Assembly (NCBI RefSeq): GCF_022458865.1
Contig: NZ_JAJNMU010000023.1
Coordinates: forward strand, 1-64,000
Length of the DNA: 64,000 bases
Reading direction: 5' to 3'
DNA from: Paenibacillus periandrae
GTDB taxonomy: Bacteria; Bacillota; Bacilli; Paenibacillales; NBRC-103111
Under the pieces are notes generated by a model. That model was not told the DNA's origin, made no database searches, and saw only the letters and a list, made by a program, of their open reading frames with translations. The position numbers and the translations under genes were made by a program. This document shows positions 16,690-26,096 of the stretch, one piece after another (position 1 is the first letter of the stretch; each line of letters opens with the position of its first letter).

Positions 16690-18921
16690 ATGAGCAAGCA
16701 TTGGTTTTACAGGCAAATGTTTTCTTATCTACCTGTATTTTTCGTCATTTCTATCGTTCTGATTGTATCGATGTTTTTATCTATTACGAACCTTTCCGAA
16801 AAGGCTACGGTCGATGCAAACGAAGTTTTCGCCAAACATGTTTTCCAATCCATTGATTATCAGCTTCAAGGGGTCGAGCAGCTAATCGTCAATGAAATTT
16901 TGAACAATGACAGATTTATGTTCTTTTTTAATGGATCAGCGGACAATAAAGATTACTTTTCCATGTATGAAATGTCGACCAAAGTCAAAAATTTGAAAGT
17001 TGCTAATCCGCTCATTGATTCCATTTATTTATTCCGGACTGATGATCTGAAAATTTTAACGGAAAGCTCTTTTTTACCTTTGAACCGGTTTGTGGATCAG
17101 GCTTTTATTCTGCAAATGACAAGTACCGAGAATACAGCTTTAATACCTAATTGGACGGGCGTAAGATTATACAAGGAGTTTCTTGATTCGGAGCATATGA
17201 CAACCGTAGTATCTCTAGTCAAAAAAGTGCCTCCACCGCTTGGAAATCAAGGAATTATTGTGGTGAATGTGAAGACGAGTACGTTACGCCAAATTGTTCA
17301 AGAGATGTCAAGCGCAAATGTAAGCTATGCCACATTCGTTGACAGAGACGGCCAATTTTTATTCGATCCGCCTACAGACAACAATCAAAGGGAGCTCGTA
17401 CAGATTAAGTCCGACTACACGCAATGGGAACTGCATTCGGGATTGAAAAACGGGAAGCTCATCGAGATAGGCTCGACCATCTCCTATGTCTATATCTTCG
17501 TCGTTGTGTTGTCGATCCTCATCGGCGTCCTGTGGATCGTGTACATCACGCGGCATAACTACAAACCGATTGAATCAATTGTAGGGCGAATTCACAGCTA
17601 TTCAAAGAAAAAAAATCAATCTTTATTTAACGAAAACGGCAAAGATGAGCTGAAATTTATCGAGAATGCAATAGATACACTCATAGAGCAAACGAATCAG
17701 TATCAAAAAGAGTATGAAGAAAATCTCATATTGAAGCGCCGGCATGTACTAGCGGAATTGGTCGAAGGCAGCCGCTCTCTGAGCAAGGGCGAGTGGAACC
17801 GGGAAATGGAAGGCATCGGACTGTCTAATGAATTCGATCAGCTCTGTATCGTAATAATCGAAATCGATAAGTATTCTGATTTTTCAAACCAGTATTCACA
17901 CCGGGATCAATATTTGCTGAAGTTTGTGCTCAGCAGCGTGGTCAATGAAATGACCGAACCGCTGCCCTGCGCAGCCTGGTCCGAGTGGCTTACCAACCAT
18001 CAAATGTGTGTTTTATTGCAACTCATGGCAAAGGAGAGTAATCCCGAAACCATGGTGAGTGACATTTGCCAACAACTGCTCCATTGGGTACAAGCCAATC
18101 TGGGATTTACTGTGACGATTGGCATCGGACAATGCGTGAGTGACACGAAAGATGTCGTGGAGACTTATGACTCCTCCTTGGAAGCATTAAAATACAAATC
18201 CGTACTGGGGATGAATCGGGTCATCCATTGCAAGGACATCGAATCGCATAATCAAGGCGATGTTTATAAAAGCTTGCATCATCTACGTTCATTGGCTCAA
18301 ATGTTCCGTTTGAACGACGAGCGTTGGAACGGAGAAATGGTCTCCTTCTTTGCTGAAATCCAAGATCGATTGTATTCGCGGGCTGAAATTCTCAGTATGA
18401 TGAATTATATGGTCTATCACCTGCACCGGGAAATGTTGGATTTACAACCGGAGATTCAAGAGATTTGGAAATCGGAAGGAATGCCCAAACTGAATGAATT
18501 AGCGGAAAGCTTTGATACGATTGATGAATTGGAAAAGAAAGTAACCAGTGTATTAATCGCGGTCGAACAAAAAGTGATTTTACTGCGGGAAAAACGAACG
18601 AACCACCACCTCATTCAAGAGGTCAGAACCTATATTAAAACACATTACGCTAATCCGGATTTGTCGCTTGCCCACTTGGAAGAAGCTTTCGGAGTCAACG
18701 GAAAATATTTGAGTCAATTGTTCAAGGAAGAATTCGGAGAGAAGTTTGTTGATTATGTAGCACAGGTACGTATCGACCGCGCCAAAGCGCTTTTAATGGA
18801 AACAAGTTTGCCGATTCAAGACATTGCAAATCAAATTGGGTATACGACCTCCATGACGTTCATCCGAGTTTTCAAAAAACGGGTCAGTATGACCCCCGGC
18901 GATTATCGTAAAGTTCATTGA
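16690..18921 (+). CDS. Membrane-anchored AraC-family regulator (sugar ABC locus)
   Basis: A 743-residue one-component regulator. A membrane segment at about 10-32 is followed by an extracellular Cache-like sensor, a second membrane segment near 265-285 (YVYIFVVVLSILIGVLWIVY), a long cytoplasmic linker, and a C-terminal AraC double helix-turn-helix (about 640-743, ending FIRVFKKRVSMTPGDYRKVH). It should sense an external ligand and activate transcription of the transporter genes about 285 bases downstream. The start is ATG 16690 with GGAGG 5 nt upstream; the longer in-frame extension to 16510 lacks a ribosome site. A terminator-like hairpin follows the stop. Confidence 0.9.
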   Translation: MSKHWFYRQMFSYLPVFFVISIVLIVSMFLSITNLSEKATVDANEVFAKHVFQSIDYQLQGVEQLIVNEILNNDRFMFFFNGSADNKDYFSMYEMSTKVKNLKVANPLIDSIYLFRTDDLKILTESSFLPLNRFVDQAFILQMTSTENTALIPNWTGVRLYKEFLDSEHMTTVVSLVKKVPPPLGNQGIIVVNVKTSTLRQIVQEMSSANVSYATFVDRDGQFLFDPPTDNNQRELVQIKSDYTQWELHSGLKNGKLIEIGSTISYVYIFVVVLSILIGVLWIVYITRHNYKPIESIVGRIHSYSKKKNQSLFNENGKDELKFIENAIDTLIEQTNQYQKEYEENLILKRRHVLAELVEGSRSLSKGEWNREMEGIGLSNEFDQLCIVIIEIDKYSDFSNQYSHRDQYLLKFVLSSVVNEMTEPLPCAAWSEWLTNHQMCVLLQLMAKESNPETMVSDICQQLLHWVQANLGFTVTIGIGQCVSDTKDVVETYDSSLEALKYKSVLGMNRVIHCKDIESHNQGDVYKSLHHLRSLAQMFRLNDERWNGEMVSFFAEIQDRLYSRAEILSMMNYMVYHLHREMLDLQPEIQEIWKSEGMPKLNELAESFDTIDELEKKVTSVLIAVEQKVILLREKRTNHHLIQEVRTYIKTHYANPDLSLAHLEEAFGVNGKYLSQLFKEEFGEKFVDYVAQVRIDRAKALLMETSLPIQDIANQIGYTTSMTFIRVFKKRVSMTPGDYRKVH

Positions 18922-18940
18922 TCCCGTTGGCTCGGCATAT

Positions 18941-18988
18941 ACAGCACTTGCGTTTGATTAGGATATATAATCAGGCAGCAGGTGCTGT
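18941..18988 (+). terminator. Probable terminator after the AraC gene
   Basis: ACAGCAC and GTGCTGT arms enclose an inner stem (TGATTA/TAATCA), followed by TTTTTG. It separates the regulator transcript from the transporter operon. Confidence 0.55.
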
Positions 18989-19098
18989 TTTTGCATGCTA
19001 ATAACTGCAAAAAACAGAAATTCGGCTACTTCGGAAAAATGTAAATCCCACATATCGAACGGAAATCTGAAAATCGTCAATTGCCCGAAACATTACTA

Positions 19099-19128
19099 TT
19101 GTCGTGATCCGTATAGAAGGGATATATT
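19099..19128 (+). promoter_or_regulatory. Candidate sigma-A promoter for the transporter operon
   Basis: TTGTCG at 19099-19104 and TATATT at 19123-19128 are separated by 18 bases and lie upstream of the duplicated ribosome site. This is based on consensus matching only. Confidence 0.4.
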
Positions 19129-19140
19129 GAGTAGCGACCA

Positions 19141-19223
19141 CATAAGCAGAAAGGAGTTTCCTCATGAATGCAGTTCGCACATCATAAGCAGAAAGGAGTT
19201 TCCTCATGAATGCAGTTCGCACA
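19141..19223 (+). repeat. 42-bp tandem duplication carrying ribosome site and start codon
   Basis: Bases 19141-19182 are repeated from 19183 to about 19223. Each copy contains AGAAAGGAG, a spacer, and ATGAATGCAGTTCGCACA. The first copy opens a seven-codon peptide (MNAVRTS) ended by a TAA inside the repeat junction; the second copy starts the permease gene. Confidence 0.9.
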
Positions 19224-20126
19224 GTTGTAAGCGTGAAACAAAGACGGAAGCCGAATCGTTTTTTATGGACGTTGTTTTTGCCGGTCATCGCATTTTATAT
19301 CGTTTTCAAATATGTACCGATGCTTGGTACGGTAATAGCCTTTAAGGAATACACGTTCTTTGAAGGTATTCTGGATAGTCCGTGGATTGGTCTCAAAAAT
19401 TTCGAAACCTTGTTCAACAACCCGCAGACGGTCGACATTATCCGCAACACCCTTGTCCTGAGTTTGCTTAGCATCATTGTCGGCTTTCCGTTTCCAATTC
19501 TGATGGCGATATTACTCAACGAGGCCCGTAAACTATGGTTTAAAAAATCAATCCAAACGTTAATTTATTTGCCGCATTTCTTCTCCTGGGTTATCGTCGG
19601 CGGTCTTGTCGTTACGTTATTCGCCGAACAATCCGGCGTGGTTAATCATTTGTTGAAGCGGATCGGCGGTGAAACGTTCCCTTTCCTATATGACGAAACA
19701 GCATGGGTCGCCATATTTTTAGGATCAGGCATTTGGAAAGAAGCCGGATTCAGCACCATTATATTTCTGGCTGCCCTTACGAATATCGATCCGTCACTTT
19801 ATGAAGCAGCCGGTATGGACGGTGCGAACAAATTCCGCCAAATATGGCATATCACACTGCCGGGCTTAAGTTCCACTATCGTACTCATCTTGATCCTATC
19901 GATGGGACGAGTGATGGAAGTAGGGTTCGACCAAATTTATATGCTCAAAAACCCGAGCGTTTTCAACATTTCGGAAGTCATTAGCACCTATATTTACCGG
20001 GTCGGCGTGCAGGGAGCGCAATTCAGCCTCACATCCGCAATGGGACTGTTTGAATCCGTCGTTGGCTTAATTCTCGTTGTGCTCACCAACGCGGTAGCAC
20101 GCAAATTTAACCAGGGATTATGGTAG
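19206..20126 (+). CDS. Sugar ABC transporter permease, LplB type
   Basis: A 306-residue membrane subunit with six membrane helices and the EAA motif YEAAGMDGANKFRQIWHITL. The N-terminal RRKPNRFLWTLFLPVIAFYI and the C-terminal VGLILVVLTNAVARKFNQG are typical of LplB/YteP-like permeases for complex oligosaccharides. It starts at ATG 19206 in the second copy of a 42-bp tandem duplication, with AAAGGAG 9 nt upstream. The next permease begins 16 bases after its stop. Together with YtcP-type and lipoprotein subunits it forms an importer that probably borrows a shared ATPase. Confidence 0.93.
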   Translation: MNAVRTVVSVKQRRKPNRFLWTLFLPVIAFYIVFKYVPMLGTVIAFKEYTFFEGILDSPWIGLKNFETLFNNPQTVDIIRNTLVLSLLSIIVGFPFPILMAILLNEARKLWFKKSIQTLIYLPHFFSWVIVGGLVVTLFAEQSGVVNHLLKRIGGETFPFLYDETAWVAIFLGSGIWKEAGFSTIIFLAALTNIDPSLYEAAGMDGANKFRQIWHITLPGLSSTIVLILILSMGRVMEVGFDQIYMLKNPSVFNISEVISTYIYRVGVQGAQFSLTSAMGLFESVVGLILVVLTNAVARKFNQGLW

Positions 20127-20141
20127 AAGGAGGTGTTCCCA

Positions 20142-21017
20142 TTGAAAGCAACCGCAGGAGAAAAGATTTTTTACGGTATCAATTATGTCATTCTCTCCTT
20201 GGCAGGACTCAGCTGCCTGATCCCGTTGATTCATATCATTTCATTGTCCTTAAGCGACTCGCATGCCATCATGTCAGGCTACGTCACCTTATGGCCCGTC
20301 GGTTGGTCGTTGGAATCTTACAGCGCATTGTTTAAAGGCACACAAATTGTTAGAGCGTTCCAAAACAGCATTGAAATCACTGTGATAGGCATTGTGCTAA
20401 GTATGGCATTTACCATTATGGCTGCTTATCCACTTTCTCGGAAAGATTTTAACGCCAGGAGATTTTTTACATTAGCCATTGTGTTTACGATGCTTTTCAG
20501 CGGAGGGCTGATTCCCACCTTCCTTTTAGTCAAGTCGTTAGGGCTGGTTAATACCTATGGTTCGTTATGGCTTCCCGGACTGATTAGTACATTCAACATG
20601 CTGATCATGAAAAGCTTCTTCGAAAACATCCCGGAGGATTTAATGGAAGCCGCGAAAATGGATGGCTGCGGTGAAGCGAGACTGCTGATTCAAATCATTC
20701 TTCCTCTGTCTTTGCCAGTTCTCGCAACGCTTACTCTATTTTACGGTGTCGGCTACTGGAATTCGTTTTTCAGCCTGCTGATCTACATCCAGGATTCGAA
20801 TAAGGTAAATGTGGCCGTAATGGTGCAGCAAATGATTCAAAGCCAATCGTTGATGCAGGAAATCAACAATTTGCAGCCAGCTGATATTCAGCAGATGACA
20901 CCGGAGTCGATAAAAGCTTCGGGGATCATTGTCATGATGGTACCCATGCTCATTGTGTATCCTTTCCTGCAAAAGTACTTTGTCAAAGGTGTCATGCTTG
21001 GAGCCATTAAAGGCTGA
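20142..21017 (+). CDS. Carbohydrate ABC transporter permease, YtcP type
   Basis: A 291-residue permease, partner of the preceding LplB-type subunit. The start is TTG at 20142 (MKATAGEKIFYG). GAAGGAGG is centred about 9 nt upstream, and the alternative GTG at 20133 lies within that ribosome site. It contains six membrane segments, the EAA loop (MEAAKMDGCGEARLLIQIIL), a long periplasm-side insert (roughly 230-265, QSQSLMQEINNLQPADIQQM) usual for this subfamily, and the typical end KYFVKGVMLGAIKG. The binding-protein gene begins 43 bases after its stop, so the three genes form one operon. Confidence 0.93.
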   Translation: MKATAGEKIFYGINYVILSLAGLSCLIPLIHIISLSLSDSHAIMSGYVTLWPVGWSLESYSALFKGTQIVRAFQNSIEITVIGIVLSMAFTIMAAYPLSRKDFNARRFFTLAIVFTMLFSGGLIPTFLLVKSLGLVNTYGSLWLPGLISTFNMLIMKSFFENIPEDLMEAAKMDGCGEARLLIQIILPLSLPVLATLTLFYGVGYWNSFFSLLIYIQDSNKVNVAVMVQQMIQSQSLMQEINNLQPADIQQMTPESIKASGIIVMMVPMLIVYPFLQKYFVKGVMLGAIKG

Positions 21018-21060
21018 TGGATATTTATCGCTAATAAAAAAAGAAAAGGAGCAAATCAAC

Positions 21061-22689
21061 ATGAAAACGAACCGATCTACGAAATCATATGTTGCATTAC
21101 TCTCTTGCGTATTGGCTCTCGGCACTCTAATAACAGCGTGTGCAAACGAACCTAAGCAAGGGGAGGCAAATCTAAAGAAAGAAAAACGGGGGGCTATCAC
21201 TTCCTCAATTTATGATCGCGGCAACCTGCCGGCGGAAGAAGGAACGATTGACAACAACCGTTGGACCCGTTGGATCAATGAAAAGGGACCGGTCGATGTG
21301 AAATTTATCAGCATCCCCCGTTGGGAATCGAAGCAAAAATACAATACATTGTTTGCTTCCGGCGGCGCTCCTGATATTATGTTTGAATACGACAATGCGT
21401 ATCTGAACCAGCTGTATACCCAGAAGTCGCTTATGCCGCTTGATGATCTTATTGAGAAACATAGTACAGAGTACAAGAAATTGATCACGCAGTACCCCGT
21501 CTTAAAGCAGCTCGGCCAAAAAGCGGACGGTAAAAACTATCTGTTCGGCCGGCTGCAGGGACTGAAGACCAATGATCTCCTGTTTATCCGAATGGATTGG
21601 TTGAAAAAGCTGAATCTTCCAGTCCCTGCCACAACGGACGATTTGTTCAAGGTAGCCAAAGCATTCAGAGAACAAGACCCTGACGGTAACGGAATGCAGG
21701 ACACTTATGGCATCAATTTAAGTTTCACAGCGGATGGCATAATTAATTCCATGTTCCAAAATACAGGATACTTTGTACAAAACGGCAACATGGTTAGAGC
21801 ATGGGAGCAAGCAAAGGAAGCAACCTCTTTCAAAAAGAAATTGTTTGAAGCGGGCATCGTCGATAAAGATTATTTAACGGACAAGAACGGCGAAAAGGCA
21901 AAACAGGATTGGATCACCGGTAAGCTCGGAATCTTTGCTACAAGCAGCGGAGTCGACCAACCGATGCAATTCCAGACGTATCAAGCTCTGAAAAAGAATT
22001 TCCCTGATGCGCAAATCGCTCCCATAGAGCTGCCGAAGGGTCCCTATGGCCAATTCAACCCAGGCTACAAGTTCCCAGTACAAATGACAGCGGCGATTAA
22101 TGTAAGCGCCAAAGATCCAATTTCGGTTATGAAATATGTAGACTTTCTAGTCACTCAACCTACTATGCAAGCATTTAAAAACGGAATTGAAGGCGAACAT
22201 TTCAAGATGGATTCATCCGGCTGTCCTGAACCGACAGACAAGGAAAAAATCAAGAAGGAAATGCCTCAGACCAATGACTTGGCCATGTTAAGCTCCTTTG
22301 CCTTAATGGGTAAATGCGAGATTTACGAAGTGAAAATGAACCTGGACGTTCCTCAGGAAAAGGAATTTTTCAATATCATAAAGCAATCGGAGAAAGCTTA
22401 TCTCAATCCGGAGCGTGCATTTGCCAGAGAGTTCGACGGTGCCATCCTTCCAGTGCTTCCAAATGAAATGCAAGTTAACTTAAAAAATACGGAAACCATG
22501 GAAGAAATGTGGAAAAAGTCAATTGTCAGCGGAGACAAATATACGCCGGATCAAGCACTGAAAGAAGCTCAATCATTGTGGGAGAAAACCGGCGGCAAGC
22601 AAATCGACGAATTTTATGCGAAGTGGTATTCCGAAAACAAAGATAAAATTATTAGCTCCAAGGATCTGTACAAGCTAAAATTCGAATAA
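21061..22689 (+). CDS. Extracellular solute-binding lipoprotein, LplA type
   Basis: A 542-residue binding protein for complex sugars. A type II signal peptide (SYVALLSCVLALGTLITAC) has the lipobox Cys near residue 26. The mature part is the large LplA/YtcQ-like form (over 500 residues), with DPDGNGMQDTYGI, a calcium-binding-like loop common in this family, and a long C-terminal lobe ending DLYKLKFE. The start is ATG 21061 with AAAAGGAG upstream; longer in-frame readings overlap the permease gene. It is the third gene of the operon and probably the most abundant product. A weak stem (about 22700-22735) follows. Confidence 0.93.
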   Translation: MKTNRSTKSYVALLSCVLALGTLITACANEPKQGEANLKKEKRGAITSSIYDRGNLPAEEGTIDNNRWTRWINEKGPVDVKFISIPRWESKQKYNTLFASGGAPDIMFEYDNAYLNQLYTQKSLMPLDDLIEKHSTEYKKLITQYPVLKQLGQKADGKNYLFGRLQGLKTNDLLFIRMDWLKKLNLPVPATTDDLFKVAKAFREQDPDGNGMQDTYGINLSFTADGIINSMFQNTGYFVQNGNMVRAWEQAKEATSFKKKLFEAGIVDKDYLTDKNGEKAKQDWITGKLGIFATSSGVDQPMQFQTYQALKKNFPDAQIAPIELPKGPYGQFNPGYKFPVQMTAAINVSAKDPISVMKYVDFLVTQPTMQAFKNGIEGEHFKMDSSGCPEPTDKEKIKKEMPQTNDLAMLSSFALMGKCEIYEVKMNLDVPQEKEFFNIIKQSEKAYLNPERAFAREFDGAILPVLPNEMQVNLKNTETMEEMWKKSIVSGDKYTPDQALKEAQSLWEKTGGKQIDEFYAKWYSENKDKIISSKDLYKLKFE

Positions 22690-22894
22690 AATGGTTAAAC
22701 AAAGAGCCTTCGGTGAAGACAACGAGGGCCCTTTGACTTACATCAACTTAAATGACAAAGGTTTAGTAACAACTTTGTTGAGAATATCATAGGAGCCTTC
22801 TACCGTATTGAGATCGTGCTGAAGCTGCCGAAAGCAATCCGGAGTCTGCGTCAAGATTTTCCGACGGAAAAATGTGAACAGATAATGTATCAGT
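22690..22894. other. Convergent intergenic region
   Basis: An imperfect stem (CAAAGAGCC with GGCCCTTTG) near 22699-22736 may terminate the lplA-type operon. On the minus strand a start-less frame (TPDCFRQLQHDLNTVEGSYD) is open but unrecognised. Confidence 0.35.
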
Positions 22895-24250
22895 TTAAAG
22901 CCGTTTCAAAAAAGAAACAATCGTTAACAATCCCTTGTCGAAGTTCTCCAGATTAAAATGCTCATTAGGTGCATGTAGATTCTCATCAGGCAGGCCAAAA
23001 CCCATCATAACGACGGGAGCCTCTAATACACGAGAGAACGTCTCAACAATCGGAATTGATCCGCCATCCTTAGTGAACAGAGCACGTGTGCCATACACTT
23101 CCTCATAGGCGTCAGCTGCCTTTTTCAGCACTGGGATGGACGGGTCCATGTTGAAGGCACGAGCTTTTTCACCGCGCTTCACAACAAGCTTCGCTCCTAC
23201 TGGAATATGTGACTCCAAATGAGTAACAATGCGATCCAGCACTTGGGATGGATCCTGGTCACCGACAAGACGGCAGGTGATCTTGGCATGTGCTTCCTTC
23301 GGAATGACTGTTTTGGTACCCTCGCCTTGAAAACCGCCATACACGCCATTCAGCTCAAGAGTCGGCCTCGCACCAATTCGCTCCACAAAAGAATAGCCTT
23401 CTTCCCCGTACAATGCTTCGAGTCCGAGTTTAGCTCTCAATTCTTCTTCGTTATGATTTTGCTTCTTAAATTCCTCCCGCATTACTGCGGAAAGCTCTGG
23501 AACGCCTTCGTAGAAGCCCTCTATTGCAACTCGCCCTTGGTCATCATGCAAAGTAGCCAGCAGAGAAATCAGAGCGTGAAGCGCATTAGGCACACCCCCG
23601 CCGAATGAACCGGAATGCAGATCCGTATTGGCTGTATTTATCGCCACTTCCAGTGAGCATAATCCCCGCAGGCCCGTGGAGATAGCAGGCTTTCCTTTGG
23701 CAAGGAGAGAAGTATCAGATATAAGAACAACGTCTGTAACCAGCTTGTCCGCATTGGCTTCCATGAAGGCAGGCAGGTTAGGACTGGAGATTTCCTCTTC
23801 TCCTTCAATACAAAACTTCATGTTCACTGGGAGTCCGTGTTCTTGACTAAGAAGCGCCTCGGTTGCTTTCAAATGCAGGAAGAGTTGCCCTTTATCATCA
23901 GTTGCACCACGTGCATATAACTTGTCGTTGCGGATAGTCGGCTCGAATGGAGGAGTCTCCCAAAGATTTAGCGGGTCGACGGGCTGCACATCATAATGGC
24001 CATAGACGAGGACTGTTGGTTGGCCTGGCGCATGAATATAATCAGCATATACGATAGGATGTCCTGCTGTTGGATGTACCTCTACGTTCTCAAGACCCGC
24101 CTTCTTCAAAGTAGCAGCAACCCATTGGGCAGCTTCATTGACGTCATTCTTATGAGTGGACAAGGCAGATATGCTCGGTATGGCTAGAAATTGCTTCAGT
24201 TCATCTAAATGCTGTTCTCTCTTGCTTTGAAAATAAGATTCATAGCTCAT
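22895..24250 (-). CDS. M20 family dipeptidase
   Basis: A 451-residue zinc peptidase of the M20/CNDP type. The metal site is visible: His85 in YGHYDVQP, bridging Asp118 in ARGATDDKGQ, the catalytic/ligand Glu pair in EGEEEISSPN (about 149-158), and a C-terminal His in GLPDENLHAPNE. The inserted dimerisation domain (about 200-330) includes TDLHSGSFGG. It hydrolyses dipeptides or related acylated amino acids in the cytoplasm. ATG at 24250 has AGGAGGT upstream. It is a single gene convergent with the sugar operon. Length and motifs fit the family fully. Confidence 0.93.
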   Translation of the reverse strand: MSYESYFQSKREQHLDELKQFLAIPSISALSTHKNDVNEAAQWVAATLKKAGLENVEVHPTAGHPIVYADYIHAPGQPTVLVYGHYDVQPVDPLNLWETPPFEPTIRNDKLYARGATDDKGQLFLHLKATEALLSQEHGLPVNMKFCIEGEEEISSPNLPAFMEANADKLVTDVVLISDTSLLAKGKPAISTGLRGLCSLEVAINTANTDLHSGSFGGGVPNALHALISLLATLHDDQGRVAIEGFYEGVPELSAVMREEFKKQNHNEEELRAKLGLEALYGEEGYSFVERIGARPTLELNGVYGGFQGEGTKTVIPKEAHAKITCRLVGDQDPSQVLDRIVTHLESHIPVGAKLVVKRGEKARAFNMDPSIPVLKKAADAYEEVYGTRALFTKDGGSIPIVETFSRVLEAPVVMMGFGLPDENLHAPNEHFNLENFDKGLLTIVSFLKRL

Positions 24251-24340
24251 CGAAAATAGACCTCCTAATACGTTAATAGCTTAAGTATACGTCTAATGAG
24301 CAATAAGTAAAACATTATGGGCTATCGGGAATATTAATTG

Positions 24341-25005
24341 CGTGCACCGGGCTCAGAAATTGTGATTGTGACTAATATCGGTCGCCTGATCCGATGTTTT
24401 CGTCATAAACGGATCATCGAAACCGATGCTATATTGGACCCATACATTCTGCGATTCGTTTACGTCAATACCGTCGTTCTCACCCATATCAAAGCGGTTG
24501 AATATTTTCATGTTTTTAAAAGCTAAAACGTTGGACATCGCCGGGATCACAGCTCAAGAGCTGATTCTCGTAATAACGGCCCGTCGAAGGTGAAGTTGGT
24601 AGTGCCTATCGGAACGATAATATTGCTGGCAAAATTCTGGCTCACTGCATATTTTCCGTTTCACTCAATGGTGCCGCGGCCATAAATCTACACATTATTC
24701 GCGCCGGTCTGCGTATCCACCAGGTGACATCACGATTCTGGGAACCTTTATCCCAATTAAATGTGTAGTCGGACTTCACACCAGAAAACCCGCGCACAGA
24801 GCCAACTTGCAGAATCGCTCTTCAACTGCAAATTGCCAAAGTCAGTTCCTATAGTTCTGATAGCTTTTTTGTACGTGACTTCGGATAATTCACTATTCAT
24901 TATGTATACTCCGTCGGGAATGTAATAAGGTTCTTGGCATTTATAGGAAATGTAATAATGATGTTGACTTCCAACATAAATTACTTGGCTATCTTCAAAT
25001 TGCAC
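24341..25005 (-). pseudogene. GH49-like polysaccharide hydrolase, heavily decayed
   Basis: Minus-strand pieces in successive frames line up as one protein. A first part at 25005-24757 reads DSQVIYVGSQHHYYISYKC, then YYIPDGVYIMNSEL. A middle part reads SGVKSDYTFNWDKGSQNRDV, then YGRGTIE, NGKYAVSQNFASNIIVPIGT and TNFTFDGPLLRESALEL. A last part at 24550-24353 reads MKIFNRFDMGENDGIDVNES and DDPFMTKTSDQATDI. Such text is typical of right-handed beta-helix glycosidases of the dextranase/isopullulanase (GH49) type. Several stops and frameshifts and both missing ends make it non-functional. The family name is from memory of similar sequences. Confidence 0.6.
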
Positions 25006-25115
25006 TGGCAGAATGCCTAAACCAACCTGTTCAGCACTTTTCCTCTGTCACTTTTGGGATGGCTAAGCTTAACCGGTTTATCGGCAAAATTAGTGCACCC
25101 TCTAATGAAGTTACC

Positions 25116-26030
25116 CTAATGGGGTTTCTTTGAGTTGGCCTTGTCATTTGCAGCTTGTTTGATTGTATCCACATAACGACCATACTCGGGAACGGCCATT
25201 TGTACGAATTCGGCTGCCAACAATGATAAACCGCTTGCTAATTCTTCACCGTACAAGGGCACTCCATGACCAGTAATGGATGAACTTGGCTTTAAAGCCT
25301 CTAGCTTTCTAACGGATTGCCACGCCTCCTGCCAATCGGTTGTAAAGTAAACTGGCGGACCAGTTAACTGTTTCTTTTGTGTCAAAACCTTGTAAAGTGA
25401 GTCCTGCTCTACCGTTACGAAAGCATCTCCTGCAATGAGGAACCTATCCTCATCTCGAAATAGCGAGATATGACCGGGTGAATGACCCGGCGTATGAATC
25501 CAACGCCATCCAGACATTCCAGGGATACTTCCATCGGAGGGCAAGGCCCGGATATGGTTTCCCAAATTGATTAGTTCATTTGGAAACCAGGGTGATAGCT
25601 TTGCCACTATTCCGCCTTCGACGGAACCGTCAGCTTCTGGATAGCTCGCCTGCCCCGTTAAATAAGGCATTTCTAGCTCATGGGCATATACGGGCACGTT
25701 CCAAGCTTTAACAAGATCAACAACAGCGCCAACGTGATCGAAGTGTCCGTGTGTTAGAATGATTGCCTTTGGTGTATTATTTTCCCCAAAACGTTTTTCT
25801 ACCACTTCCATAATACGTTCAGCTGATTGCGGCATACCCGTGTCGACTAGAACCCACTCTTCCCTAGTGCCCACCAAAATAATATTTACGATCTGAATGG
25901 TGTAGCAGAATAAATCTGTGCTAACCTCTTCTCCCATGCCACTTCTAACGGAAGTCATCGGTATGTAACTATCTGCCCATGTATCATCCATATTATTGAA
26001 CCGAAATTCTTCCAATTTTGAGACCCCCAC
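25116..26030 (-). CDS. MBL-fold metallo-hydrolase
   Basis: A 304-residue metallo-beta-lactamase-fold hydrolase. The zinc-binding signature THGHFDH (about 95-101) follows the VDTGMP turn. Further ligands are the His in HTPGHSPGHISLF, the Asp in LIAGDAFV, and SSITGHG near the C-terminus. This is the glyoxalase-II/YqjP-like layout, acting on thioesters, lactones or phosphodiesters in the cytoplasm; the substrate is unknown. ATG at 26030 lacks a perfect ribosome site (CTCAAAATTGG context), so a nearby start is possible. It is divergent from the alcohol dehydrogenase gene, with only 66 bases between. Confidence 0.9.
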   Translation of the reverse strand: MGVSKLEEFRFNNMDDTWADSYIPMTSVRSGMGEEVSTDLFCYTIQIVNIILVGTREEWVLVDTGMPQSAERIMEVVEKRFGENNTPKAIILTHGHFDHVGAVVDLVKAWNVPVYAHELEMPYLTGQASYPEADGSVEGGIVAKLSPWFPNELINLGNHIRALPSDGSIPGMSGWRWIHTPGHSPGHISLFRDEDRFLIAGDAFVTVEQDSLYKVLTQKKQLTGPPVYFTTDWQEAWQSVRKLEALKPSSSITGHGVPLYGEELASGLSLLAAEFVQMAVPEYGRYVDTIKQAANDKANSKKPH

Positions 26031-26096
26031 ATTTACTTGTCTTTTTAATTCCTCGTTATTATGTCCAATTCGGCTTAATGGCTATAACTAGAATAT

